Source: Ianthella basta (lineage: Eukaryota; Porifera; Demospongiae; Verongiida; Ianthellidae). Taken from it: DNA of 64,000 nucleotides. The DNA is taken from assembly GCA_964019415.1 (NCBI GenBank), contig OZ025877.1:4767742-4831741 (forward strand), read 5' to 3'. The translations under genes and the position numbers were made by a program. The notes beneath the pieces are model-generated. The model saw only the letters and a list, made by a program, of their open reading frames with translations, was not told the DNA's origin and did no database searches. The stretch's first letter is position 1. Every line of letters starts with the position of its first letter. This document shows, in pieces, positions 1-11,671 of the stretch.

Positions 1-1240
1 CGCAACCAACGCGCTACCAGGCGTTTATCCGGAAAGTCGATATGAACAACGTCGACGAATAAGACTCAGAAACGAGAGAAAACGACGACCAGAGGATGGG
101 AAACGTAGTCGCGTAGGCTTTCCTTGACGATTACGGGCTCCACAGCCGCAGCAAGTGTAATAAAAACAATTGTCACCATGTCTCAACTTTGGTCAATAAG
201 CGCCGGTGTCTCCATAATTGCTGCTGTGATCTGAAGCAGCAGCGATCTCATTGGTCAGCGCGAGCTGTGGAATTTACACATTCTGCTAGACCCCCATGTG
301 CGATGACTAAGTTGGGTCTAGCGGCTAGACTACTCTAAGCTGGGCTGCTTCTGCCAACAGAAGATCCACTTCTTCACTGTTGTCCAAGTTGTGTACTGTC
401 CCTCCATATGCAGAATCCAGACGTTCTTGTAGTGTATGTGTGTGTGCTCTTGTGCATTACCCTTAGCTTATCATTCTGCCCTGTAAGTGTTATGTTATGA
501 TTCATCCGGTGTTTTGTAAGTTCTGTGCTGCATGCTGAATAATCAGTTAGTTCTCGTTGTTGTCTGAATGCAGGAGTGGTCGTCCCACAACTGTAGTAGA
601 AGAGCTAAGACACTACAGTTCTATTCTCTAGGCCTCTGTTCCTAGTCTCGTGTAGCCAAGATAGCTATTCTGCCATCATTTTGTCCGCAGACGTCAGCGC
701 TCGGCAAGCAATGATGCCAGCATATAAAAATGGATGCTGGAATAATGGTTTGGGCTGCATGAGACTATCTGTTCCACAAAGAAACAATGCACCTCCGAAA
801 TAAGGAGACAGGAGGTAGACACGACTGCGCTCAATGGTCTAATCACTCCCCAACAGTACATTTCACATACGATTTACACATGTCACAATACCTACCAGTT
901 AGCACATCAACCATTTTTACTCACAAGAGTAACATTTTACTTGCACAAGTAGAATTTACGCTTACTGACATGCATGCACCATGGCTAGGTATCTTTAATT
1001 AGACAGCATGGTAGGGCTGTCATGTAGGGATGGCAGTGGCTGTTTGTATGCTGTAATACAAACGAAAAGTTGCACTACTCCTGAATAGTGCCGAAAACCG
1101 GCAAACGAAGCTTACCACGAGGAAGCAGTGACTGAATAGTGCACATAGCTAACCTTACTTCCCAGCGAAGGTGCGCCTACACGTAGATAGCACCCTCGAC
1201 ATTACCCACATTTCATCGTCTTCTGATTCTTCTTCTTCTT
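1..1240. other. left flank, no recognised gene
   Basis: No gene that I can name. From base 2 a plus-strand frame stays open to a TGA at 125-127 and is arginine-rich; frame 3 is also open to a stop near 60. Either could be the end of a last exon whose gene starts left of the window, but the two frames cannot be told apart. The rest has only short scattered open frames and mixed AT-rich sequence. Confidence 0.35.
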
Positions 1241-1244
1241 TGAC

Positions 1245-1445
1245 GATTCTGGAAACTTGAAACTCTTGCAAACCCAACAGTCTAGTGTATCTTGATGTAT
1301 ATTTCAAGCCAACAACAATGCTGTACCCCCAACTATCTGATTTACTGAACATACATGGGGAAATTGCTAGCAACTTGTTCAAGTTCAGGGGCAACCCGGC
1401 GCCCCATGAGTTTTTTCTTTTAACTCAAAATATTTGTTCATGGTG
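1245..1445 (+). repeat. dispersed repeat, copy 1 (partner 25080-25285)
   Basis: About 200 bp resembling 25080-25285 in the same orientation. Shared blocks include cttgaaactcttgca, ccccaactatctga and gaacatacatggggaa (second copy: gaacatacacagggaa), ending in a short palindromic stretch around a GGCGCC-type core. No coding capacity, so probably an old non-autonomous element. The second copy abuts the splice acceptor of a host exon. Confidence 0.6.
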
Positions 1446-1732
1446 TATTCACTAGCCAGAACCTTAATCCAATAGTCCCGAATGACGCATATAAGCGTCA
1501 TTAAATTAGTTAGAATTCAAATAATGCCGAATGACGCGTTTATGTGTCATGGCAAACCAGGCACAGAAAACGTCGCTTTTCTCTGGCTACGAGCAGTCCA
1601 CGGCAGCGTCTCTTTCACAGGACTTGCAGCAGTATCAGAGCCTTCCTTAGGCATACCTACCTCATCTCCTGGTCACGCAAGCTGCATTTGCGAGCAATAT
1701 TATGCGACGTGTCTCGTTCGTATTTTAAAGTG

Positions 1733-1880
1733 CCGCTGAAGCAAAAAAATATTTCATTTTTAAGTAGCACAAACCTTCCTAAGACAAACTGCCCATGCTT
1801 TGTGTTGATGAAAATGGCTCCTTCATACTGTTTTGACGATTTATGCTTGCTACCCAGCACCAAATACTGGTGACAGTGCC
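1733..1880 (-). repeat. dispersed repeat, copy 1 (partner about 13985-14140, opposite strand)
   Basis: Read on the minus strand, this segment matches the plus strand around 13985-14140 over blocks such as tttggtgctgg, gaaggagccatttt and cagtttgtcttagga, followed by acttaaaaatgaaat. It is diverged and non-coding, and I cannot place it in a family. Confidence 0.6.
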
Positions 1881-1884
1881 ACAA

Positions 1885-2634
1885 CCCCGTGACGTCACTG
1901 GGGTTGCAAAGGTCCCCGGTGTGTATATTTACAATGTATTATCAGAGAAGTTCATTGCATCGTTGTTCAATCGTAGATCCTCGAGGCGACTTGATATTGG
2001 GCAGGTACATAGCATAACCCCATCACAATGGACTGTAGAACGTTTCTGCTTCGTAGGCTATTGTTTATTGATGTTGCTGGGTGTGCAAACCACTGAAGAG
2101 TGTATGTTGAAGCATATGGCACAACGTGGAATTCTGGGCTCTATGGCTTAAGAAAGTGTTGTTTCCTCCTTTTCCTCTGCTACCTCCGATGAAGAGCTGT
2201 CTAAAGAAGATCTTGCGGAGTACTCGTCGCTCGTTAGACCCTATCAAGACGAACCATTGGCCGGGGAAGATATCACAAAAAACGAAAAATGCGACGCAAA
2301 TGGGCTCTGTCCGGTAATCCTGCTGGACAGATGCAAAAGAGCCATGGCTGTGAATTCCTGGTGAGTGCATTGCCTATCCTATATCATTCAGCTCATGTTG
2401 TCAGACGAAACTGGCACGGTGACTTTGTGCATGTAGATAGCGAATCTGCGGTGTGCCCTATCTTCCTCTAGGTGCACTTGCAGGCGTTGCGATGATGCAA
2501 AGCTGCTCCTTTAGCTCTTCACAGCTTTCTCTTGCTGCTGGGAGAGAGCTGGCTGGCACATCCAATACCTTTTCAAGAACCCACATAATCATATGATTGA
2601 TTATGAAAACAGAGCCCTTAATGTAAGGACTGAG
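1885..2634. other. no gene seen
   Basis: Only short overlapping open frames on both strands, none protein-like. Ends at the left terminal motif of the Mutator/YqaJ element. Confidence 0.4.
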
Positions 2635-5600
2635 TTAAGGGGGCGGGTGCACCTAATTTGCATAAAAATGTTATAACTGTGATGGCTTAAAATGCAAATG
2701 TTGGAAGTTCCAGAACTTGTGTATCTAGCTAGTTGAAAAGAGCATGTGTAGGTTGACCGTTCGACAGAGTTTCAAGACCCCCGAACAAGACATTGTCCAC
2801 TGCCGTGCACACTAACTTGCCACCTATTTTTGATGCCTCACCTCGTTATGAAGCCGTATTTCTTCAGATGAAGTAGCCCGCAGGACAGCTCCTTGAGCAC
2901 TCCAAGCTTCTATGCATCCGTTAGTCGTTACACCATTCGGAAGTGGAGAAAAATCCAGCAGAATTTCATAACGAAGTGTCGTTCACGACAGTTCTCCATA
3001 TTGGGACGTCACAGCTTGATAGAAATGCGTAGGTTCCTGCGCGTGCTTGTCACGAGTATCAGTACAAAATCTGGCGGCCGAAGAACAAAATTGGACAGAG
3101 AGAGCCGTCAAAAATGTGAAATGTCTAACAAAAATGTAATTTAGATGCCATAGTCACATGACAGAGCGTGTTGTGATTGTGCAACTTACATGTGTGCATT
3201 TAATATTGTCATCCTATGCGGACTCAGCAAATGGCTCGCGAATTGGCTGTCTGTTGCTGTACCGTGGGAGAACCAGTTGAGGGAGGACAGCACGCCTATA
3301 GAACTCGATTATCCTCCAACGTGCAGGAACCCAGAAGCCAGGATCGGCCTGAATTGTTTCTATACTTAATCCCTTTGGTGTCCATTGCACAAAGTGGTAC
3401 CAGGGCTTGCCAGTGATCGCCAAGAAGCCTTGCACTTGCTAAAAGTACGCGTGCGTGCGCTTCAGTTGAAGCTGGCCATCGTCGCTCAGTGTGGAACAGA
3501 ATCCTCTCAGCTGCACAGCTGCCAGTTGTGGTATTAGAGACTACTTCGCTGCTTTGTATGGACATTTGTACTCTACCAAGCTCTGTTCACCAGTGGCAAG
3601 AGTGACAATGTCATCAGGGCTACAAGCCAGGCATGGTTCTCTGTGATCGATGACAAGACCACACCGTGTGGTGACTGCTCCAGACATCTGATGCAAGTAC
3701 GCCTTGCGTGCATCGTCCTCATGCAGTCTGCCCCAACGAAGACTGGATATGTTGAATGGTCTTTTGTAAAGCAACTGCTTCACTGTGTTGGCAATTGGAG
3801 TAGAAGTCCTATGTCGTGTGATGTTGCCGAAGTTGGATGCTGTTATACGCAGCCGGCGTTGTCAGTACCACTCAGGTGACTCAGTCTGTTGTCGTGTGGT
3901 GATCTCTATTGCCTTAGCCTACTCCTCTGTCACCTGTACTTCTCGCTCAAAGTACTCACGGCACAACCGTTCCAGCTCATCTGGTGAAGCATCAGGCTGC
4001 TGAGAGTCTGGTCCATAGTGGTGTTGTGAGGATGATGTGGTGTACTTCGAGGACTGACGCTGGGTCTTGTAGACATCTGTGGCCTTCCTAGCTCTGTCCT
4101 TCTCCACCTGTAACGTTCCCTTCATCACGGCTGACTGGAAAACCTATATTGAATATACTGTACAGAAAGGCAGGTCAAAAGAACTCTAGTCTCTGCATAT
4201 GGTTGTATTGTTGTGAGCCCATTGACAACAGATGATGCCGAACTTTCTAGACACCTATATGTTATTGACATGATTTGACTGACATGACTTGATCTGTGTA
4301 CTCTAGAACATTCTCCACAGAAGCCTATAAATAAGATCTTTGTACTGCATTTGCCAGTCCTGCCTTGCCTAATCATTGATTTGAGCAACTGTCCACTTTG
4401 TACAATTACGGTCCCTGCGAATGCAACAGTATTTATGATAACTCACATTCCCAGGTGCTGAACTGGTAGCATACTCCAGCGCTTCCAACTGCCAAGATGG
4501 ACCAGCCTGAACCCTCATGCTTGCTGTATAGCACCGACCCTCAAAAGACCCCAACTGTGCTCGGTTGTACTGTTTCCCACCATCAAATGCACTTCTGATC
4601 GCCATGTAGCACTCTGCAAGATTACTGGTCTGATTATCAATTAACTGTTCACTCAGCATCACCAGACGATCACCAACAGCCCGCACTTTCTCCATTAGTC
4701 CAACAGGTAAACACAATGCTATTGTCTCACCACTTTTGCGTGCGTCATGTTCATCTGTAGCTGTAGATTCGTCATCTAATTCACATCCTATAATGTCATG
4801 TAGTTGTTCAGTCAGAGGTTGTGGAGGATCTTGAATGCTGTCGTCATTGTCATTGTCACTGTCACTGTCACTAGAAATGCTATCCTCAGTCACTGCTGAA
4901 GCGTTGCAAAATGCAGGGTTGCACTGTGCATGGTCACCAAAAACATGGTTTGGGCCATTTCTCAGATCGTGCCGAAGCTGCTTCACATCCTTGCTTTTGC
5001 TGTGCATTTTGATCGCAATGCGGGCACTAACAGTTAGGCGCTGTATAGCTCACTTTGTTAGACCTCCCTTGCCTCTTAATTCAGGATGGTCTTTCACCAA
5101 GGTTTCTAACCTAGAGCGATAACATTTACAGGCAAGATTGGCGCATTCTATCTTAGTAATGAATGGGCCATAAGTGACACATTGTTGCAAGTTCGTCATT
5201 ACCGAACTGTCACCATCCCCAATGACACGCATATACCTTAAGCCATGTGTCTGGTCAGAGAGACGAAACCCCTCTACAATGATATCACTTTCCATAGCTG
5301 TCAAAGACCCACTCCAATCACGATAGCATCTATGGTGTGGTGTTGGCTTCTGTTGCTTCTCTGCTACAGAGCAGACTGCACAGTATTTGTTTCTAACACC
5401 AACAAACAGTACCTATTTGTGCATTGACCAAAAATCACAGCCACACCACTCTTAGCATTATATGTGTGCTTATGTGAGCGCTTCCACCATCCTCCATCTA
5501 CTGCGACAGTAATGGATGGTATGCCATGATGCATATCAGCCCTCTCCACTGCCAGTCTGCGTTCTTCCTCTCCAGCTTCAGTCATATTCTCAGTAAGGAG

Positions 5601-6328
5601 CTGATGCATACAGTCACTCAATAACCGCTCTGTTGTGGAGTACAACCTCTTAGGCATACCTGGAACATTCATGGGTGTCACTGAGCACGTCAGTGAACTT
5701 GCACCCCCACCTGTAGCCATCTGGCCTAGTACAGCGGCAACATCGACCACCCATCTTTGATGCCCATCTGCTGTCTTCACACGCTTGGAAGAATTGATTT
5801 GAAATTTTGTGCCACATTTGAGGCATTTTACAGATAATATTGATGCCAGACCAGCGTGCATTTCCCCATCCAATACACACATTCCTCCACATTGCCCAAT
5901 GTGAGAGGAAACTTCAGCTAAACCAGAACCCAAATTTTTCAAATCCATGATTCATGACTCCAGTTGTGCAGTAATATTGGTGACATCTGTTAGAGCCTTG
6001 TAGTTTGTGAACAATTCCACCTGGCTTCTGCTGCTTTTCTAGCAGCATTCTTCTCCCAGTTTTACAATATGCTGCTCTGTCTAATCTATCATACCTAGCT
6101 TTTCTCCTGCTCATGCTGTTTGGTTGGTCTCTCATAGGCAGAATGCCCTTTGATAAAGCTTTCCCCCCTCCCCTCGCAACCTTCCCGCCACAATGGAGAT
6201 GGGAGGTCAGGAGAAAAGCATGTGATGTGTATTTAGTTAATTATATTCATTATGTGTTTAATGTTATTTATTATATCTAAGAATGTGTGTAGAAGGTGAC
6301 AAAATGGCAGGTCACCCTGCCACCTTAA
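2635..6328 (-). mobile_element. decayed Mutator-like/YqaJ DNA transposon (copy A)
   Basis: The left end reads ttaagggggcgggtgcacct. The right end, reversed, reads ttaaggtggcagggtgacct, so the ends form an imperfect terminal inverted repeat. The same motif bounds copy B (40613 and 43318) and the right side of copy C (near 47034). Inside, on the minus strand, lies one transposase/nuclease pseudogene (3214-6135). 2660-3213 is its non-coding 3' side. I could not find a clean TSD, so the exact ends are uncertain. Naming it Mutator-like rests on the protein, not on TSD length. Confidence 0.6.
3214..6135 (-). pseudogene. Mutator-like transposase fused to YqaJ-type nuclease, pseudogene
   Basis: Minus-strand pieces run in order: a basic N-terminus (6135-5914), a Mutator-like transposase part (5948-5050) with VDGGW and IGDGDS around likely catalytic Asp residues and a Cys-rich knuckle, an acidic Ser/Asp linker (about 4850-4900), then a YqaJ-like PD-(D/E)XK nuclease (4134-3214) with RLRITASNFG, SPDD and VEYKCPY, where the D and E-x-K positions are kept. 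A GT-AG intron at 4446-4135 matches one in copy C. The gene is dead: a one-base frameshift near 5405, in-frame stops just before and within the nuclease, and further frame changes in the C-terminus. Family assignment comes from recognised motifs; the single-gene fusion is inferred from order and strand. Confidence 0.7.
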
Positions 6329-6907
6329 GGTAGCAGCACTGGCTAAAAGCTTCCTTTAGGGTACATTACATTTGTGCATGTATCTCTCAAACCATGCAAG
6401 CAACAATCGTGACCATTGCAAATGTAATTGACATGAAAATTCCCCACAATTTGGTGATATTAATTAATTAATCAGTACTTCCCTTCATGAGATAATCAAA
6501 TTGGAAGTGAAAATTATCACCTCAGCTTCAGGAAAATTTTATCTTCTGTTCCATAAGGCTGAATTGGATCAAATCTGGGATATACAATCTACAAACATGT
6601 GTACACAAATCTATGGCAGCGATCTAGCACTTTCCAAATCATTACAGAGTTATTCCTGTTCCTTTCCAAATTGCGAAATTCGTGATAACTCGCTCGCAGA
6701 GACGATTTTCCAAGATCGCTGCCATAGTTCTCTGCATATGGGCGTGTGCTTCATGGCAAGAGATAACGCGTCTGCATCGATTGAAACACGCAGGACTAGA
6801 TAGATCAGCAACACCTTTGCCCACACACTAACTTGCCACAACTATCGCATTTGAATACTTCCTACCTAATTCCTGTGACCAGCGCTAGGAACTATGTGTA
6901 TGATGCA
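6329..6907. other. non-coding stretch with a fold-back
   Basis: No gene. A perfect 15-base inverted repeat, ctatggcagcgatct (6612-6626) and its reverse complement (about 6712-6726), encloses about 85 bp whose flanks also partly pair. This suggests a small fold-back element or MITE remnant. The rest is AT-rich. Confidence 0.4.
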
Positions 6908-6970
6908 GATATAAGCTAGTCTCATCCCCAGACCCTTCCCGCAAGGGAGGAAGGGTCTGGTGAAAGTGGG

Positions 6971-7267
6971 TGTAGTGACCAAGTAGTTAGTAGTCACTGC
7001 TGTTGATTGCTGGTTATTATCATTATTATTATTATTATGCTATTATTACGGTTGTGTTCTGTAGTGCAATGTATTAGTGATCATTATTCTTACGTATGTT
7101 GTACTATTATTGGTATCTGCATGGTTACGTAGTTGTACCCGGTTGTATTGTGCCTTTGTCCCATTGTTCATTGATTGTCTTGCTGAGCGGATCGCTGTGA
7201 CAAGTGCGGTGCATGAGCGTGGCCCGACCGACTGTTCCAGAAGTGTAAGAGCGTGCAGAACATCACA
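6971..7267 (+). repeat. 5' LTR of Gypsy element 1
   Basis: 297 bp starting tgtagtgacc and ending acatcaca. Contains an (att)n stretch near 7019-7035. Differs from the 3' LTR at three sites seen by eye (near 7013, 7081 and 7222). Confidence 0.95.
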
Positions 7268-7288
7268 TTTGGCGACGAAGGAAAGTCC
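7268..7288 (+). promoter_or_regulatory. candidate primer-binding site
   Basis: Directly after the 5' LTR lies tttggcgacgaagg. The second Gypsy element also has tggcgacgaagg just after its 5' LTR (56787 on). A motif shared at that position in two different elements is best read as the tRNA primer-binding site. I did not identify the tRNA. Confidence 0.6.
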
Positions 7289-7300
7289 GACGCGGGAGAG

Positions 7301-10300
7301 ATGACCACACACGGCCAGATCAGCGAGTTCCACGGAGTCCCGGAGGAATGGACCTCATACGTGGAACGCCTGGAGTGTTACTTCTTGGCCAACGATGTGG
7401 CCGACGCAGAGAAGCAACGCGCGATCCTGCTGAGTTGCTGTGGCGCCTCCACGTACAGCTTGATCCGGAGTCTGGCCACGCCAAGCAAGCCCACAGCCGT
7501 CGCGTACAAGGACTTAGTAGAGAAAGTCACCGCGTACTATGCTCCCAGAAGATCCAAGATTGTTTCGCGATTCAAGTTTAACTCGCGCTCACAACAGCCC
7601 GGTGAGTCTATCGCAACGTATGTGTCTGAGTTACGGAAACTTTCCGAATTTTGTGAATATGGTGCTACATTAGATGATATGCTATGTGACCGACTTGTGT
7701 GTGGCCTTGCTGAACGATGGGTTCAGCAGCGCCTCCTCGCGGAAGGGGATCTCACATTTGACAAAGCCCTGAAGATCGCCCAGGCCATGGAACTGGCAGA
7801 ACGAGATGCCAGGGACCTCCAGCAAGCCGGTGCACACAGGAATGTACCAGTTCATAGGGTAGCCCAGCCACCTAGGACTGCCAGACAGGACAAGGATGGT
7901 AAACCTTGCCACCGTTGTGGAGGGAGTCACGACCCATCCCAGTGCCGCTTTAGGGATGCGCAGTGTCACGCTTGTGGAAAGAAGGGCCACATTAAGCGGG
8001 CATGCAGAAGCCAGAGCAAGGTCCCCAGTGCTACCGGTGGTGAGCAACCCCAGAGGCAAGCTGTCCACCTAGCCAAAGAGGACACTGTCACTACACCGCC
8101 AGAGCTGCAGGAATACACTTTGTACCCACTCCACGATCTAGCCACACGACCCCTGAAGGCCACGGTGGAGGTAGAGGACCAGGAGCTCATCATGGAAGTA
8201 GACACTGGTGCCTCAGTTACCGTCATCAGTGAGGCCACGCTGGGAAGCATCTGGCCAAAACAACCTGCCCCACCACTCCAACCAACTGCCGTGAAACTGC
8301 GAACATACACCGGGGAGGCAATCCCAGTGGTTGGAAGGTTGATGGTCAAGGTGCAATACCAGGGCCAAGAGGAGCAACTTCCCCTCGTTGCCGTTGCTGG
8401 AGATGGGCCCAGCCTGTTGGGTAGAGACTGGCTTGCTAAGTTGAAGCTGGAATGGAAGCACATGTTCCGCGTGCATGCCCAGGAGAGTCTGCAGGATGTC
8501 CTGGAACGACACGACATGGTGTTCAAGCCAGAGTTGGGCAGGATCAAAGGAGTTGAAGCAAAGCGTCACATCAACCCTGAGGCCCAACCACGTTTCTACA
8601 AGTCGAGATCAGTACCATATGCTCTTCGCCAGAAAGTGGAACAGGAGCTGGACAGACTGGAGGAAGCCGGAGTCATTGTCCCCACCCAGCACTCGGACTG
8701 GGCAGCTCCTATTGTTCCGGTTGTGAAGTCTAATGGCTCAGTGAGGATTTGCAGAGACTATAAACTGACAGCCAACACGGCAACGAAGACTGAGTCCTAC
8801 CCTTTACCCAGAATTGAAGACTTGTTTGCATCCCTTGCCGGAGGTAAGGTGTTCTCCAAGCTTGACCTGTCCCATGCTTACTTGCAGCTGCCACTGGCTG
8901 AAGAATCACAACCCTTACTGACAGTCAACACCCACAAGGGGCTCTACCGTTACTTGAGGCTCCCCTTCGGAGTTTCTTCAGCACCAGCCATCTTCCAGCG
9001 TACCATGGAGACCTTACTACAAGGCGTGCAACATGTATGTGTGTACCTTGATGACATCCTCATCACCGGTTGTTCTCAGCAGGAGCACCTGAAGAACCTG
9101 GAGGAGGTCTTGCAGCGGTTGGAAGAGGCAGGAATGCGACTGAAGCAGGAGAAGTGTACCTTCCTCATGCCCGAAGTGGAGTACCTGGGGCACAAGATCA
9201 GCCCGGAGGGCCTGCAGCCAACTGAGTCCAAGGTGCGTGCCGTAGCAGATGCCCCCGAGCCGAAGAAAGTGACAGAATTGAGATCGTTCCTGGGTCTAGT
9301 GAACTATTATGGCAAGTTCTTACCCAACCTCGCCTCCACGGCAGCACCCTTGTATAACCTGCTGAAGAAGAATGCCCGCTGGACATGGGGCAAGACCCAA
9401 AAGGCGGCATTCAAGGGGGTGAAGGAGTTGCTACACTCGTCGGACATGCTAGTCCACTTTGACCCGGAGGAACAGCTCATCTTGGCATGTGATGCCTCGC
9501 CCTATGGACTAGGAGCCGCGCTATCCCATCGCATGCAAGATGGCTCTGAAAGGCCAATAGCTTTTGCATCCCGTACCCTTGCCCCAGCGGAAAAGAAGTA
9601 CTCACAGCTTGACAAGGAAGCATTGTCCATCATCTTTGGAGTCAAGAGATTCCACCAGTACTTGTACGGCCGCCAGTTCATCATCCACTCAGACCACAAG
9701 CCACTCATGTACATCTTCGATGAGTCAAAGGCAGTGCCACTCATGGCATCTGCAAGGATCCAGCGATGGGCTCTCACTCTCAGTGCCTACACTTACACCA
9801 TCCAGTACAAGGCCGGGAAGGATCATGCCAATGCTGATGGCCTCAGTCGACTTCCCCTGGAGGATGCCCCACCTGAAGTGCCAAGACCAGCTGAGACAAT
9901 TCTCCTTATGGATCATCTTGCAGCTTCACCAGTGTCGGCTAGCCACATTCGACAACAGACAGACAATGACCCTACCCTGTCAAAGGTTAGGAGTTTCGTC
10001 CAGCATGGTTGGCCTGATGTATTACCAGATACCAGTGACATGCAACCATACCATCACCGAAGACTTGACTTGAGCATTGAAGATGGCTGCCTGTTAAGGG
10101 GAAGCAGAGTGGTGGTGCCTCCCAAATTGCACAATAGAGTGGTAGACGAACTACACGAAGGCCATCCAGGCATTGCCAAGATGAAGGCACTGGCCCATCA
10201 ATATGTGTGGTGGCCGGGCCTGGATGGAGATCTAGAAGAGAGGGTGAAGCAATGCACCCCATGTCAGGAATGCCGTAAGAATCCACCAGCGGCACCACTC

Positions 10301-11050
10301 CACCCGTGGGAATGGCCAGAGCAACCGTGGAGGAGAGTGCATGCAGATTACGCTGGCCCTTACTTAGGACACATGTTCCTCATACTCATTGATGCACATT
10401 CCAAGTGGATGGAGGTACACATGACGAGGTCATCCACATCACTCGTGACCATCGAGAAAATGAGAAGCTCCTTTGCGACATTAGGGCTACCAGAACAGCT
10501 GGTAACTGACAATGGCCCTAGCTTCACCAGTGGGGAGTTTCGCCAGTTCATGAGGAACAATGGAGTACACCACATCACGACATCCCCCTACCATCCATCA
10601 TCAAATGGATTAGCCGAGAGGGCTGTCCAGACGTTTAAGTCAGGTATGAAGAAGCTGACTGAAGGAACCCTGGAGACCCGGTTGATTCGGTTTCTATTCC
10701 ACTATCGGACCACACCCCATGCCACAACAGGTCAGTCCCCAGCAGAGCTGATGTTAGGAAGACAGCTCAGGACACGCCTGGACCTGCTCAAGCCAGACAT
10801 CGGCAAAAGAGTAAGAGCACACCAGGAGCAGCAGAAGAGAGCACACGATGCTCATTCCAAACCAAGGGGGTTCCAGCCTGGAGTGCAGGTCTACGCCAAG
10901 AACTTTGGTCAAGGGCTTCCATGGCTACCTGGGGTCATCCAGGATTTGAAGGGTCCTGTGTCTTACACCATTGAGCTCCAAGATGGTCGTGTTGTTCGAC
11001 GACATGTGGATCATGAGAGCTCGCACAGCTACAGTCCAACCATCGGTTGA
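7301..11050 (+). CDS. Ty3/Gypsy Gag-Pol polyprotein
   Basis: One open frame of about 1,249 residues from ATG 7301; the frame is open upstream into the LTR, but 7301 is the first ATG after the LTR and primer site. Order by rough residue: Gag with two zinc knuckles (203-235, CHRCGGSH and CHACGKKGH), aspartic protease (DTGAS near 300), reverse transcriptase (YLDD near 582), RNase H (CDAS near 729), integrase HHCC zinc finger (about 949-990, CTPCQEC) and integrase core with Asp near 1013 (HADYAG), Asp near 1068 (VTDNG) and Glu near 1105 (LAERA). A basic chromo-region-like tail follows. All catalytic motifs are present with no stop or frameshift. Gag and Pol share one frame, so no programmed frameshift is needed. 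Confidence 0.95.
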   Translation: MTTHGQISEFHGVPEEWTSYVERLECYFLANDVADAEKQRAILLSCCGASTYSLIRSLATPSKPTAVAYKDLVEKVTAYYAPRRSKIVSRFKFNSRSQQPGESIATYVSELRKLSEFCEYGATLDDMLCDRLVCGLAERWVQQRLLAEGDLTFDKALKIAQAMELAERDARDLQQAGAHRNVPVHRVAQPPRTARQDKDGKPCHRCGGSHDPSQCRFRDAQCHACGKKGHIKRACRSQSKVPSATGGEQPQRQAVHLAKEDTVTTPPELQEYTLYPLHDLATRPLKATVEVEDQELIMEVDTGASVTVISEATLGSIWPKQPAPPLQPTAVKLRTYTGEAIPVVGRLMVKVQYQGQEEQLPLVAVAGDGPSLLGRDWLAKLKLEWKHMFRVHAQESLQDVLERHDMVFKPELGRIKGVEAKRHINPEAQPRFYKSRSVPYALRQKVEQELDRLEEAGVIVPTQHSDWAAPIVPVVKSNGSVRICRDYKLTANTATKTESYPLPRIEDLFASLAGGKVFSKLDLSHAYLQLPLAEESQPLLTVNTHKGLYRYLRLPFGVSSAPAIFQRTMETLLQGVQHVCVYLDDILITGCSQQEHLKNLEEVLQRLEEAGMRLKQEKCTFLMPEVEYLGHKISPEGLQPTESKVRAVADAPEPKKVTELRSFLGLVNYYGKFLPNLASTAAPLYNLLKKNARWTWGKTQKAAFKGVKELLHSSDMLVHFDPEEQLILACDASPYGLGAALSHRMQDGSERPIAFASRTLAPAEKKYSQLDKEALSIIFGVKRFHQYLYGRQFIIHSDHKPLMYIFDESKAVPLMASARIQRWALTLSAYTYTIQYKAGKDHANADGLSRLPLEDAPPEVPRPAETILLMDHLAASPVSASHIRQQTDNDPTLSKVRSFVQHGWPDVLPDTSDMQPYHHRRLDLSIEDGCLLRGSRVVVPPKLHNRVVDELHEGHPGIAKMKALAHQYVWWPGLDGDLEERVKQCTPCQECRKNPPAAPLHPWEWPEQPWRRVHADYAGPYLGHMFLILIDAHSKWMEVHMTRSSTSLVTIEKMRSSFATLGLPEQLVTDNGPSFTSGEFRQFMRNNGVHHITTSPYHPSSNGLAERAVQTFKSGMKKLTEGTLETRLIRFLFHYRTTPHATTGQSPAELMLGRQLRTRLDLLKPDIGKRVRAHQEQQKRAHDAHSKPRGFQPGVQVYAKNFGQGLPWLPGVIQDLKGPVSYTIELQDGRVVRRHVDHESSHSYSPTIG

Positions 11051-11201
11051 GATGGATGACTATCCCATCATCGAGACACCATCTCCGAACACCGAGTTAC
11101 CACCAACTGATCCGCCACCTGCCGCAGCGGGGTAGAGTCTTCGCCGTTCCTCCCGCCCCCACAAGTCACCAGAGCGTTATGGTGTGACTGTGAGACATTG
11201 A

Positions 11202-11217
11202 CTAATGGGGGAGGAGA
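11202..11217 (+). promoter_or_regulatory. polypurine tract
   Basis: taatgggggaggaga immediately precedes the 3' LTR at 11218, the expected place for the plus-strand primer of reverse transcription. Confidence 0.75.
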
Positions 11218-11514
11218 TGTAGTGACCAAGTAGTTAGTAGTCACTGCTGTTGATTGCTGGTAATTATCATTATTATTATTATTATGCTATTATTACGGTT
11301 GTGTTCTGTAGTGCAATGTATTAGTGATTATTATTCTTACGTATGTTGTACTATTATTGGTATCTGCATGGTTACGTAGTTGTACCCGGTTGTATTGTGC
11401 CTTTGTCCCATTGTTCATTGATTGTCTTGCTGAGCGGATCGCTGTGACAAGTGCGGTGCATGAGCGTGGCCTGACCGACTGTTCCAGAAGTGTAAGAGCG
11501 TGCAGAACATCACA
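11218..11514 (+). repeat. 3' LTR of Gypsy element 1
   Basis: 297 bp, same ends as the 5' LTR, followed by the TSD gtggg at 11515-11519. Confidence 0.95.
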
Positions 11515-11671
11515 GTGGGCAGGAAGTTTGGGCACAATGGAATGTAATCATGGGTGATGACGTAATACTGTGTGTGATTAGTTACAGCTTCTCTGACGCT
11601 TCGATCGCGAGTTACTATTCTGTGCGAAGCAGGGGACTCACAATGATGACAATCGAGGTAGGGCTGGCGTG

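Larger units (their letters stand above)
6971..11514 (+). mobile_element. complete Ty3/Gypsy LTR retrotransposon
   Basis: Two 297-bp LTRs (6971-7267 and 11218-11514) begin TG and end CA. They differ at only three positions that I can see. 5-bp TSDs gtggg flank it (6966-6970 and 11515-11519). A primer-binding region follows the 5' LTR, a purine tract precedes the 3' LTR, and one uninterrupted gag-pol frame lies between. All structural parts needed for an autonomous element are present, so it looks young and possibly active. It sits inside the 6917-12057 TIR element. Confidence 0.95.

Noticed and set aside
7682..10578. Many open frames opposite or out of frame with the Gypsy gag-pol
   Set aside because: All lie within a recognised polyprotein and show no independent motifs.
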